Source: Pedobacter sp. HDW13
Lineage (GTDB): Bacteria > Bacteroidota > Bacteroidia > Sphingobacteriales > Sphingobacteriaceae
Assembly (NCBI RefSeq): GCF_011303555.1
Contig: NZ_CP049868.1
Coordinates: forward strand, 1,178,001-1,242,000
Reading direction: 5' to 3'
Length of the DNA: 64,000 nucleotides
This document shows positions 56,568-64,000 of this stretch, in pieces (positions within the stretch are counted from its first letter, which is position 1; every line of letters starts with the position of its first letter). A program made the position numbers and the translations under genes. The notes beneath the pieces are model-generated. The model saw only the letters and a program-made list of their open reading frames with translations, searched no databases and was not told where the DNA came from.

Positions 56568-56945
56568 TTAACTATTTTTAACATTTTCCTGCATCCTTTT
56601 CCATAAAACGTAGGGGATAAACATGATTACAAGTGCTACAAGCGGCGGTATTAAAAGTGCAACGCCATCGCCAACAAAGGCACGCGAGGCAAAAGCGCCT
56701 ATAAAATTAATGGCAAAACCTGCAAAAGCCCATTCTTTGATAGCTGTAAACTTTTGCTGCAAAATGGTTAAAGCGCCAAGCAGCTTTGCAATGCCCACAA
56801 TAATGAGGAGATACATGGGGTAGCCCAGGTGTTTTAGTACTTCTTTACCTGCTTGCTGTTGTGTTACCCCACCAAAGCCATCCATCAGCATCATTAGGGC
56901 AAAAATAATTGTGACCACCCAGTACCATGTCTTTAATTTTTTCAT
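56568..56945 (-). CDS. DoxX-family membrane protein
   Basis: A 125-residue four-TM protein of the DoxX/DoxD-like family (YPMYLLIIVGIAKLLGALTIL is the characteristic second helix). DoxX proteins are linked to redox and thiol-stress responses in some bacteria. It is the last gene of a three-gene operon with a VOC protein (1-base gap) and a GyrI-like protein, divergent from an AraC-type regulator. Confidence 0.88.
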   Translation of the reverse strand: MKKLKTWYWVVTIIFALMMLMDGFGGVTQQQAGKEVLKHLGYPMYLLIIVGIAKLLGALTILQQKFTAIKEWAFAGFAINFIGAFASRAFVGDGVALLIPPLVALVIMFIPYVLWKRMQENVKNS

Positions 56946-56946
56946 T

Positions 56947-57360
56947 TTATTGGTTGTTATCGTAATTAATTAGCCAGTTGTTACCATATCGATCGGTTAA
57001 ATCGCCGAAAATAGCACCCCAAAATGTTTCCTGTAAAGGGTGTACCGCTTTGCCTCCTGTTGAAAGTTTATGGTAAAAAATTTGTGCCTCTTCTTCCGAG
57101 CTGCAATTGAGCATCATCGAAACGGCATTTCCTTTAATTAAACCCACCTCTTCTACCATATCAGTGGCCATAATTACGAGGTCATCTTTAGCCAAAACCG
57201 CATGCAAAATGCTTTTCTCCAAATAATGGGGCATCTTAGGGGCTATGGGTGATTCGCCGATGGTTTGCAGCGTTAATTCGCCACCCAGACAATCCTGATA
57301 GAAAATCATCGCCTCACGACAATTGCCGTTGAAGGTTAAATAAGAGTTAATATGCGCCAC
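56947..57360 (-). CDS. VOC-family protein (PhnB/glyoxalase-like)
   Basis: The 137-residue protein has the paired beta-alpha-beta-beta-beta VOC architecture: INSYLTFNGNCREAMIFYQDCLGGELTLQTIG at the start and WGAIFGDLTDRYGNNWLINYD at the end, as in PhnB-like (DUF1338/3-demethylubiquinone-type) proteins. Its enzymatic activity cannot be told. It lies between the DoxX and GyrI-like genes and is probably translated with them. Confidence 0.88.
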   Translation of the reverse strand: MAHINSYLTFNGNCREAMIFYQDCLGGELTLQTIGESPIAPKMPHYLEKSILHAVLAKDDLVIMATDMVEEVGLIKGNAVSMMLNCSSEEEAQIFYHKLSTGGKAVHPLQETFWGAIFGDLTDRYGNNWLINYDNNQ

Positions 57361-57366
57361 GTGATT

Positions 57367-57777
57367 CTATTTTTGGATGCCCACCATACAGCGCACATCG
57401 GTTTCATTTAAATACATTTCCAGACAATAACCATTGGGATCGATGTTGGGTTCATTCAGCAATTTTTCGAAAGTTTTTCCAACCTGCGAAACATCTTCCA
57501 TGAAATCCGGGATCAGCTCGCTGATGTAATCGCCCTTTTTTATCGTAAAATATTCCAGGTCTGGATTTTTCCCCGCTTCTTCTGCCATTTCTGTAACAGC
57601 AGCCTTATATATAACCTTTCTGGTTGCATCGGGCCTGCTAATTCCAAAATACATGCGCTGTTTATTTGGCGGGAACAATGCGTGTAATTGTTGATGTGCA
57701 GCCAAAACACCATCAGGGAAAGAACTGGCAGTAATGCAAAGCACTTTAATATCTTCTTCTATAATGTAGGTTTCCAT
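57367..57777 (-). CDS. GyrI-like / effector-binding-type small protein
   Basis: The 136-residue cytosolic protein may belong to the GyrI/SOUL-like effector-binding fold (KVLCITASSFPDGVL..., YFTIKKGDYISEL, YCLEMYLNETDV), but similarity is only by pattern. It heads the operon with VOC and DoxX genes, divergent from the GlxA-type regulator, which suggests small-molecule sensing or detoxification. It could also be an unrelated hypothetical. Confidence 0.6.
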   Translation of the reverse strand: METYIIEEDIKVLCITASSFPDGVLAAHQQLHALFPPNKQRMYFGISRPDATRKVIYKAAVTEMAEEAGKNPDLEYFTIKKGDYISELIPDFMEDVSQVGKTFEKLLNEPNIDPNGYCLEMYLNETDVRCMVGIQK

Positions 57778-57852
57778 AAATTAACAGTTAACAGTACAAA
57801 CATACGGGCAGAAACCGATAGCTTAAACCTGTAGAAACGACAATTGAAGGGG

Positions 57853-57904
57853 TTGTTTACGACAACACACCTTGTTATATTTGTAATGGCTCCCAACCCG
57901 GGAG
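57853..57904 (+). promoter_or_regulatory. Promoter and operator-like inverted repeat of the GlxA-type regulator
   Basis: TTG (57853-57855), a 20-base spacer, then TATATTTG (57876-57883): a good match to the Bacteroidota promoter. Just downstream, CTCCC-AACCC-GGGAG (57890-57904) is an inverted repeat near the start point and might be an operator or a leader hairpin. The region also serves the divergent operon. Confidence 0.5.
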
Positions 57905-57936
57905 ATTTACCTAACCAATAAAACAAGAATAGACAG

Positions 57937-58926
57937 ATGAAACATGTATCTATCTTAATTCCAGAGACTGCCGTAATTGAAGCCATTGCCGACCCGCGCT
58001 ACCTGTTTACTGCGGTTAACGAATTTTTACAGGCATCGGGCAAGCTGCCTTTGTTTAAAGTAGAGCTTGTGGCCATGACTAAAGAAGTACGCTTAAACAA
58101 CAGCCTTTTTTCGGTACATGCAGATAAGCTTTTGCACGAAGTTGAAAATACAGACCTTATTTTTGTTCCGGCCATTAGTGGTAATGTTGATTACGCAATG
58201 GATGTAAACAGGGATTTGCTGCCCTGGATTACAAAACATCATGCAAAAGGTGCAGAAGTAGCTTCGTTGTGTCTGGGTGCTTTTTTACTCGCTGCTACAG
58301 GCTTGTTAAATGGCCGTAAATGTTCTACCCACTGGTTATTTGCCAACCAGTTTAAAGAAATGTTTCCTGATGTTGAGCTCGTAGATGGTAGCATAATTAC
58401 CGATGCACAGGGCCTATACTCAAGTGGTGGTGCAAATTCTTACTGGAACCTGCTTTTGTATCTGGTAGAAAAATATACCGACCGTGATACCGCTATTTTG
58501 GCGGCCAAATACTTTGCTATTGATATAGACCGCGAAAGTCAGCTGGCTTTTATGATGTTTCAGGGGCAAAAAGGGCATGAAGATACTAAAATTAAAAAAG
58601 CACAGGAATTTATTGATGGAAATTATCAGGATAAAATCACTGTCGATCAACTGGCGGATATGCTGGCTTTAGGGAGAAGAAGTTTTGAGCGACGATTTAA
58701 GAGTGCTACGAAAAATACAGTAATCGAATATATTCAGCGGGTTAAAATTGAAGCTGCAAAGCGAAGTTTCGAATCGAGCAGAAAAAATATTACCGAAGTG
58801 ATGTTCGATGTTGGCTATACTGATACCAAATCATTCAGAGATGTTTTTAAAAAAATTACAGGTTTAACGCCAATTGAATACCGCAATAAATACCATAAAG
58901 CCACTCCAGTATTACAGCAGGTTTAA
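57937..58926 (+). CDS. GlxA-family AraC-type transcriptional regulator
   Basis: DNA-binding regulator of 329 residues. The N-terminal DJ-1/PfpI-like domain (residues 1-190) contains EVASLCLGAFLLAATGLLNG, with the cysteine at the usual nucleophile elbow. The C-terminal AraC/XylS helix-turn-helix pair (about 215-320) has ITVDQLADMLALGRRSFERRFK and ITEVMFDVGYTDTKSFRDVFKKITGLTPIEYR. Its divergent partner operon (GyrI-like, VOC, DoxX) is the natural target. Confidence 0.92.
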   Translation: MKHVSILIPETAVIEAIADPRYLFTAVNEFLQASGKLPLFKVELVAMTKEVRLNNSLFSVHADKLLHEVENTDLIFVPAISGNVDYAMDVNRDLLPWITKHHAKGAEVASLCLGAFLLAATGLLNGRKCSTHWLFANQFKEMFPDVELVDGSIITDAQGLYSSGGANSYWNLLLYLVEKYTDRDTAILAAKYFAIDIDRESQLAFMMFQGQKGHEDTKIKKAQEFIDGNYQDKITVDQLADMLALGRRSFERRFKSATKNTVIEYIQRVKIEAAKRSFESSRKNITEVMFDVGYTDTKSFRDVFKKITGLTPIEYRNKYHKATPVLQQV

Positions 58927-58988
58927 TTTAAGAACTTTAATTCAAAACCATGAATTATAAAAAAAATTAAAAAAAATTAACTTTCACA

Positions 58989-59080
58989 CAATATATTCCG
59001 TTTATAGCGTTTATGTATGTGAGAGCGTTAATTTAGATGACGGGGATGCTGCCTTAGGGTGGAATCCCCGTTTCTTTTTT
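58989..59080 (+). ncRNA. Candidate small RNA/leader element, copy 1
   Basis: The sequence matches 60706-60795 over its whole length. It includes AGCGTTTATG, a seven-codon ORF ATG-TAT-GTG-AGA-GCG-TTA-ATT-TAG (59013-59036), and immediately after it a terminator: ACGGGGAT (59040-59047) pairs with ATCCCCGT (59064-59071), followed by TTCTTTTTT. No plus-strand gene follows, so this is not a leader of a protein-coding gene here. It fits an independent small RNA or leader-peptide transcript. No Rfam family could be assigned by eye. Confidence 0.55.
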
Positions 59081-59132
59081 GCATAGGCGACAGCCGTCTC
59101 CAGGCTCCATGCGCCCGTGCAATTTACGTCAT

Positions 59133-59170
59133 AAAAAAAGGGACACCTGTTAAAAAAATGTCCCTTTTTA
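59133..59170 (-). terminator. Terminator of the LiaI-like gene
   Basis: On the minus strand GGGACA (59164-59159) pairs with TGTCCC (59145-59140), and TTTTTTT follows. It lies about 25 bases after the stop at 59195. Confidence 0.85.
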
Positions 59171-59194
59171 AGATATATGATGGAGTTATGATTT

Positions 59195-59584
59195 TTATTC
59201 TGCTTTATCAGTAAAATCAACTGGTTTTTTATCAAAATACTGATCGAAGTTTTGCACTTTTTTAGGTTTTAAGATTACATACAAACCTAATCCGATCAAT
59301 ACCAGCGCCGTGCTGATTCTTGACACGTCGAAATCGAAAACAGTTATAGATTTAAGGGTAAATAAACCACCAATGATGGTTAAAGCCAGCCAGCCGCTAC
59401 CGGTAAAATCTTTGCGATAGCCCAACCACAAACCAATACCTAACATGATGGTATGCCATTTTAAGATCCAGTGCGGAATATCTATTCCCGAATTTCTAAG
59501 TAAGCATACCGAACCGATTACTAAGATTAAAATGCCTAAACCAAATTGTTTATCAGCGTGATTTTTTTTGATGAAAGTTTCCAT
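59195..59584 (-). CDS. LiaI/LiaF transmembrane-region protein
   Basis: A 129-residue membrane protein with four short hydrophobic helices (residues about 13-30, 39-55, 65-80, 88-106) and the LiaI/LiaF-type pattern FGLGILILVIGSVCLLRNSGIDIP. It resembles the N-terminal region of the LiaF-like protein at 11416-12390 but lacks the beta domain. The function is unknown, probably envelope-related. Own terminator. Confidence 0.75.
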   Translation of the reverse strand: METFIKKNHADKQFGLGILILVIGSVCLLRNSGIDIPHWILKWHTIMLGIGLWLGYRKDFTGSGWLALTIIGGLFTLKSITVFDFDVSRISTALVLIGLGLYVILKPKKVQNFDQYFDKKPVDFTDKAE

Positions 59585-59954
59585 GACCTTTTGTTTTTAT
59601 ACTTCAAATGTAGCCAAGAAATGCAGGCCGAGGAATGGCTTTTCCTCTAGTTAAGCGGTTTTATCGGTGAGTGAAATAAAAGCGTCGGTAAAAATTTTCG
59701 AAGATTTTTTGAGAAAGGAATTTTATCGGTGAATGTAGCGCAAGCAGTTATCAGTTTTCAATGACCAGTTGGAAAATAATCAAGAACCAATTATCAGCTT
59801 TCAATAAACAGTTGGCAGACAATAAAGAATCAATTTTCAATGACCAATAAACAATGGATCAATCACCAATTAACTTATGAACAACTAAACCTATAACGAA
59901 TTAGGCTATAAACCATGAACTATTGACCAATGTACAATTGAGCTAATGAACTAC
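59585..59954. repeat. Degenerate heptamer repeat region between the LiaI-like gene and rpiA
   Basis: From about 59750 to 59950 the sequence is built from diverged 7-base units such as CAATGAC, CAATAAA, CAATGGA, TCAATCA, CCAATTA. Upstream of it TTTTATCGGTGA occurs twice (about 59650 and 59719). No gene is present. rpiA ends just after the array. Confidence 0.6.
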
Positions 59955-60644
59955 CTATTCAAAAACGACAATCTCCATCCCTTCGCTCATAATTACTTTT
60001 GAAGTGATATTAATAAATAAGCCATGGGCTAGGATGCCGTTAATCTGATTGAGATCAGAAGCCAGCTTGGCAGGGTTATTAATCAGGCCAAAATCAGCAT
60101 CAATAATCAGGTTTCCGTTATCGGTAATGAAGTTTTTATTCTCTTTTACCCTAAGCGTGCCTTGCCCTCCTAATAATTCGATCTGGTCGAAAACATACTG
60201 GTAAGCCAGTGGGATAACCTCTACAGGTACTGTAAAAGCGCCAAGTTCTTTAACTTTTTTCGAAGCATCGGCAATTACGATGGCATTTTTACTTAATGAA
60301 GCTATAATTTTCTCTCTGAAAAGTGCACCACCGCCACCTTTAATCAGATCGAGCGATTCGGTAAATTCATCTGCCCCATCAATACTGATATCGATCTTGC
60401 TTAAGCTACCCAGATCAAGAATTTCGATACCGAAAGATTTGGCTAGTTTTTCTGTGGCAACAGAACTTGCTGCAGCTGTAATGTTTAAACCTTCCTGCAC
60501 ACGCTCGCCCAATGCTTTAATGGCAAAGGTAGTGGTAGAACCTGTGCCCAAACCCACAACATCGCCATCTTTAACATATTTTACAGCGGCAAGCGCTGCA
60601 GCCTGTTTTTCGGCATCTTGTTGGTTTTGCGTGGTCTTTTCCAT
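59955..60644 (-). CDS. rpiA: Ribose-5-phosphate isomerase A
   Basis: Interconverts ribose-5-phosphate and ribulose-5-phosphate in the pentose phosphate pathway. The phosphate-binding loop GLGTGSTTTFAIKAL (residues about 32-46), DGADEF and KGGGGALFREKI are the family hallmarks and contain the catalytic Asp and Lys. The 229 residues are normal. It stands alone between the heptamer array and the second small-RNA copy. Confidence 0.96.
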   Translation of the reverse strand: MEKTTQNQQDAEKQAAALAAVKYVKDGDVVGLGTGSTTTFAIKALGERVQEGLNITAAASSVATEKLAKSFGIEILDLGSLSKIDISIDGADEFTESLDLIKGGGGALFREKIIASLSKNAIVIADASKKVKELGAFTVPVEVIPLAYQYVFDQIELLGGQGTLRVKENKNFITDNGNLIIDADFGLINNPAKLASDLNQINGILAHGLFINITSKVIMSEGMEIVVFE

Positions 60645-60705
60645 AAAGTAAAAATAGGAGTTAAATGATAAAGATTACAAAAACGAAAAAAATTTATAAC
60701 TCAGG

Positions 60706-60795
60706 CAATAAATCCTATTTACAGCGTTTATGTATATGAGAGCGTTAATTTAGATGATGGGGATTCTGCAATTGTGGAATCCTCATTTCTTTTTT
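60706..60795 (+). ncRNA. Candidate small RNA/leader element, copy 2
   Basis: Second copy of the 58989-59080 element. The short ORF reads ATG-TAT-ATG-AGA-GCG-TTA-ATT-TAG (60730-60753), one base different from copy 1. The terminator stem ATGGGGATTC / GAATCCTCAT (60757-60766 / 60777-60786) replaces a C-G pair of copy 1 by T-A and a G-C by G-T, which keeps the pairing, and TTCTTTTTT follows. The flanking genes are both on the minus strand. Confidence 0.55.
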
Positions 60796-60825
60796 AAAGT
60801 GGATTCTGCTATCATATGCGGAAGA

Positions 60826-60848
60826 CCCTGAAATAAATTCAGGGTGAC
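60826..60848. repeat. Short palindromic repeat
   Basis: CCCTGAA-ATAAA-TTCAGGG (60826-60844) followed by TGAC is a small palindrome of a dispersed Bacteroidota type. The 34712-34745 repeat starts with the similar CTGAAATA. Confidence 0.5.
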
Positions 60849-60859
60849 GTACAAATTGC

Positions 60860-60890
60860 AAAAAAAACGGCTGATGTTTCCATCAACCGT
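60860..60890 (-). terminator. Terminator of the cytochrome c/beta-propeller gene
   Basis: On the minus strand ACGGTTGATG and CATCAGCCGT pair (one mismatch) around GAAA, and eight T follow, about 24 bases after the stop at 60914. Confidence 0.85.
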
Positions 60891-60913
60891 CTTATTACTA
60901 ATTTAAGCTATTT

Positions 60914-62857
60914 TTATTTTAAAGAATTAATCCAACCAGCAATTTTTAAAGCTTCGGCTTTAGTTACTTGAGGCATTGGAGGCATCTCAGTTGAGTAACC
61001 CGGCCAGTTTTGTGGCTGTGGATTGTGGATCAACTGAAATATTTTCTCAGGTGAATATTTACGTTTTGCAATTTCTGCGAACGGCGGGCCAATTTGTCTT
61101 TTGGTTTGGTTGTGGCAAGCCAGACAAGTATTTTTAGTTAATAAACCTTCTACTTCTTTAAAAGTTGGTGCTTTTGCCGTAGCTGCAGTTGTTGCAGGCG
61201 TTTTTGTTTCAGCTGTTTTTTTTGCTGGTACCGTTTTTTTAGCTGGTGCAGATGCTGCCGGTACTGCTGCTGAGTTTTTAATGCTCACTTCACTCATGGT
61301 AAGTTTAGTTCCATCAGGGATCTGGTTTAAGGTATAATAAGCTACCGGATGAACCAGCGAATAGAAACCATCCTGCGAACGGATACCATCTAAAGTTAAA
61401 GTATGGATATAATACTGACGCAGGTTTTGAACAATAAATCTTGCTTTCAATCCATCAGCCGAAACTTTAACACCCGAAATTTTTAGTTTCTCGGTATTTA
61501 CCGGTGGCGAACCATAAACCGGGTGGTACTTATAAATAAAGCTTTCAGCATCGTAAGAAGCTAAATCTTCGGCCGATTTACGATCTACCGGCATGGTAAA
61601 TTCAACTTCGAAACCATCAGGCATTGCCCTTACGGCCTTCATCTCGAAAGGTGTTTTATTGTTGTAAACCAATCTTTCTAAACCTTCGTTTGCATCACCA
61701 GCCGATCCCCAGCCGCGGTTGGTTTCTCCAACAAATAACGAACCATCGGTTCCCCACTCTAATCTTAATACACCCGAACGGAAACCTTTACGGAACAAGA
61801 AGGCTGCGCCTTGCTCTTCACCTTTTACGGTTTCCATAAAAATCCTCGAAATGATACTCATCCCCTGATCGCCAACTAAAATCTGACCTGCAAATGGACC
61901 AAATGTATTTTCAGGAATTTTAACAGGCTCTGCAGAAGAGATACCCAAAATACCGTAAGGCAACCAAACCGATGGTAAACGCAACTCAGGAAATACTTTC
62001 TTCATATCGAACAAAGTTTTGAAGGTTTCATTTACCCTGTTTTCTGGCTTAATATATCTTCCCTGCTCATTTTTAGTTCTACGCTCATCTATTTGCGAAT
62101 AAAAGAAATCAGATTGTAGTTTAACGGGAGAGTTTGGCAGGTTGGTCCACCTTAAACTTGCAGGGTGCCCCATAAAATCGCCTTTGTTTACTTTCCATAA
62201 ACCACCTGAGCCAACCCAGTCGCCCTGGTTTTCGGTATAATAAAATTTACCATCAATTTCGCCAATACCTGCAGGCGAACGGAAACCAGCTGCATAAGGG
62301 CTCATTTTACCATCTTCGGTAATGTTCATGGCCCAACCACGCATAGGTACGCGGCTTTCCGCACGCCACCATTCTTCATCGCCGAAAGCAACGTTTGCGG
62401 TAACCATAAAAGTACCATCAGGCATTAATTTAGGTCCGAAACTATATTCGTGGTAGTGACCGCTTAAAGGCCATGCATATACAGTTTCGTACACATCGGC
62501 TTTACCATCCTGATCTTTATCAACCAATTTGGTTAACTCGCCACGTTGCGCTACGTAAATCGCACCATTTTTATAGGCGATACCTAAAATTTCGTGCAAG
62601 CCGTAGGCAAATCTGCGCCAGTAAGGTTTGGTTGTTGTTGGGTTTTCTACCACAAACACTTCTCCTCTACGGGTAGAAAGGGCTAAATCGCCATTCGGTA
62701 AGGTAATTAAACCACCAACCTCTAAAATAGGTCCTTCGGGTACGCGTACTTTATTTATTTTGAAAAAATCTTCTTCTTTCGGTGTTTCCTGTGCAAAAAC
62801 TGTAGTAAAGCTAAAACTTAATGCCAGTATTGCTAATTTCTTAAATGTATTTCTCAT
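60914..62857 (-). CDS. Exported beta-propeller protein with C-terminal cytochrome c domain
   Basis: A 647-residue periplasmic protein with signal peptide (KKLAILALSFSFTTVFAQ). Residues about 30-400 form a beta-propeller-like region (LPNGDLALSTRRGEVFVVE, GDQGMSIISRIF, GSLFVGETNRGWGS) as in PQQ-dependent sugar/aldose dehydrogenase-like proteins. A linker rich in Ala, Pro, Lys and Thr (about 535-565) leads to a cytochrome c domain with haem motif CLACH and a probable axial Met in MPPMP. The ATG at 62857 is preferred. It lies 11 bases after the DUF1080 gene, probably in one operon for extracellular or periplasmic sugar oxidation or hydrolysis. Substrate not predicted. Confidence 0.85.
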   Translation of the reverse strand: MRNTFKKLAILALSFSFTTVFAQETPKEEDFFKINKVRVPEGPILEVGGLITLPNGDLALSTRRGEVFVVENPTTTKPYWRRFAYGLHEILGIAYKNGAIYVAQRGELTKLVDKDQDGKADVYETVYAWPLSGHYHEYSFGPKLMPDGTFMVTANVAFGDEEWWRAESRVPMRGWAMNITEDGKMSPYAAGFRSPAGIGEIDGKFYYTENQGDWVGSGGLWKVNKGDFMGHPASLRWTNLPNSPVKLQSDFFYSQIDERRTKNEQGRYIKPENRVNETFKTLFDMKKVFPELRLPSVWLPYGILGISSAEPVKIPENTFGPFAGQILVGDQGMSIISRIFMETVKGEEQGAAFLFRKGFRSGVLRLEWGTDGSLFVGETNRGWGSAGDANEGLERLVYNNKTPFEMKAVRAMPDGFEVEFTMPVDRKSAEDLASYDAESFIYKYHPVYGSPPVNTEKLKISGVKVSADGLKARFIVQNLRQYYIHTLTLDGIRSQDGFYSLVHPVAYYTLNQIPDGTKLTMSEVSIKNSAAVPAASAPAKKTVPAKKTAETKTPATTAATAKAPTFKEVEGLLTKNTCLACHNQTKRQIGPPFAEIAKRKYSPEKIFQLIHNPQPQNWPGYSTEMPPMPQVTKAEALKIAGWINSLK

Positions 62858-62868
62858 TACTATCACAA

Positions 62869-64000
62869 TTAAAACAAAATGGTATAATTCAACTTACTTC
62901 CAATGGCTACAACCATTTCTTTCTTGCCATCTACATCTCTGATTACTGGTTTGGCAGCGCCATCAGCCAGCTGGATGTAATAAGATTTGTCATCAACCAG
63001 GTATAAACCTTTCGATACTTCTTCGATGTTGGAAGCAGTAGCTAAAAGGAAATACAAATCTTTTGAAGCATTGTCGACAGTAATTTCTCTTATTAAGCCT
63101 TGTCCATTTTCCATCACTTTTACCGCATCGGCAACTGTGGTACCATAAATATTGTATTTAAATGTTGGTCTTTCTTGTTGATCCAATACATATCCTCTTG
63201 TGCGGAAACCTGTACCAGCAGTATCTGCAACCCATTTACCCTGTGCATTTGCCAGTTTTGAAATGGCTAAAACAGGTTTCCTGGTAAAGTGGGTAACACT
63301 ACCCAATGCACGTGAAGTACCATTACCACGGCCATCCCACATTGGTGTTGCGTCTATAAAATCGCCGTGCCAACCTTGTAATAAGGTTCCGTTATCCAAA
63401 TCGTAGCTATAAGCCGTTTTTTCTGGTCCGCCTACTGAAATAGCATGTACTGAACGTACACCTGGTAACACATCTACAAAGCTTCTGATCATGTTGTTGC
63501 TTGCTGCTTCGATATAAATCGGATCTGCACCACCTCTTTGGTCTGACTTAGGAATATCAGATAGCGCAGTGATTACAATGTTTTTAAAAGCCACGCTACC
63601 ATGATCGCCTTGTAAACGCAATGGTCCGGTAGCTTTTTCAGCACCTGCAGCGCCACGGGTTGCACCAAACAATTCTACATTTTCGTGAATGGTTACCCCA
63701 TTAAGCACTACACTAATTACTTTCGCATTTTCGGTTTTCTTTCCAGATGCATCGAATTTTGGTGCCTGGAAAACAATTTTAATGTGCTGCCATAAACCAG
63801 GTGCTTTACTTGCATTCTGACGTGGAGCTATACCACCAAAACCTTTTTCGGCTTCTGGCTTGCTGTCATCCCAACGTTGGTAAATACCTCCGTTGTTTGA
63901 TGAGGTTGCGTTTCTCAATCCCCAGGCATCATCAATTTGGATTTCGTAATTACCCTGAAGATAAATACCAGAATTTGCACCTTTGGAAGTTAAATAGTCA
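62869..64000 (-). CDS. DUF1080 (3-keto-disaccharide hydrolase) domain protein, N-terminus cut by window edge
   Basis: The reading frame is open to the right edge, so the start is outside the window. The visible N-terminal part SGIYLQGNYEIQIDDAWG followed by YQRWDDSKPE and GLWQHIKIVFQAPKFD is the DUF1080 / 3-keto-disaccharide hydrolase jelly-roll signature. A second domain of about 200 residues follows (GADPIYIEA... VHAISVGG...), of unknown type, ending in a beta-rich C-terminus. It is the upstream partner of the cytochrome c/beta-propeller gene; such pairs occur in sugar-oxidation clusters of Bacteroidota. Confidence 0.82.
   Translation of the reverse strand, partial: DYLTSKGANSGIYLQGNYEIQIDDAWGLRNATSSNNGGIYQRWDDSKPEAEKGFGGIAPRQNASKAPGLWQHIKIVFQAPKFDASGKKTENAKVISVVLNGVTIHENVELFGATRGAAGAEKATGPLRLQGDHGSVAFKNIVITALSDIPKSDQRGGADPIYIEAASNNMIRSFVDVLPGVRSVHAISVGGPEKTAYSYDLDNGTLLQGWHGDFIDATPMWDGRGNGTSRALGSVTHFTRKPVLAISKLANAQGKWVADTAGTGFRTRGYVLDQQERPTFKYNIYGTTVADAVKVMENGQGLIREITVDNASKDLYFLLATASNIEEVSKGLYLVDDKSYYIQLADGAAKPVIRDVDGKKEMVVAIGSKLNYTILF

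Noticed and set aside
59750..59950. Possible CRISPR-like array
   Set aside because: The repeats are 7 bases long and degenerate, without conserved direct repeats, uniform spacers or cas genes nearby.
1..64000. tRNA, rRNA, IS element, prophage or biosynthetic gene cluster
   Set aside because: Both strands of every gap were read and none of these was recognised; gene content is mostly core functions with consistent composition.

Overview
The window reads as chromosomal DNA of a Bacteroidota bacterium, most likely Sphingobacteriaceae and Pedobacter-like. Supporting signs are AT-rich intergenic DNA, promoters of the TAnnTTTG (-7) type, almost no Shine-Dalgarno sequences, a long IspG with an inserted domain, the TamB/TamL pair with a lipidated TamA homologue, a GLPGLI-like/PNGase F protein, DUF3098 next to ftsX, and palindromic intergenic repeats typical of this group. 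No phage, IS element, rRNA, tRNA or CRISPR array was found. Most of the window is core housekeeping.

Layout. 1-3.1 kb: haem synthesis (a HemC-HemD fusion cut by the left edge, and hemA). 3.5-13.8 kb: an alpha/beta hydrolase, membrane proteins, a YbdG-like mechanosensitive channel, ispG, an S41 peptidase, an RDD protein and an SDR-PspC-LiaF-like envelope-stress cluster. 13.9-18.6 kb: MlaE/MlaF lipid ABC transporter, an orphan DUF2281-like antitoxin, an RlmI-like methyltransferase, a lipoprotein and msrA. 18.6-20.6 kb: a TPP riboswitch upstream of a PnuC-family (PnuT) thiamine transporter and an acyl-CoA-dehydrogenase-like flavoprotein. 20.7-26.2 kb: parC, a PNGase F homologue and cdd. 26.3-34.7 kb: tamB-tamL-yihY. 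34.9-44.2 kb: parE, two transporters, a DEAD-box helicase and leuS. 44.4-50.2 kb: a small lipoprotein, then ftsX-DUF3098-uppP-truB-yitT-ribF and a small membrane protein. 50.3-55.0 kb: a K+/H+ antiporter, a DUF2157-like protein, yjbQ and a second YihY. 55.2-58.9 kb: a secreted hydrolase and a DoxX/VOC/GyrI-like operon divergent from a GlxA-type AraC regulator. 59-64 kb: a LiaI-like protein, rpiA, a cytochrome c/beta-propeller protein and a DUF1080 (3-keto-disaccharide hydrolase) protein cut by the right edge.

Three observations go beyond routine annotation. (1) Two copies of a roughly 90-nt element at 58989-59080 and 60706-60795, each with a seven-codon ORF (MYVRALI / MYMRALI) followed at once by a terminator hairpin with a compensatory base change; this looks like an intergenic small RNA or leader-peptide family. 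(2) Degenerate period-7 repeats occur in many gaps and also in frame inside ispG and ribF. (3) The TPP riboswitch carries a long extra hairpin between P2 and P4 and heads an operon that includes the acyl-CoA-dehydrogenase-like protein.
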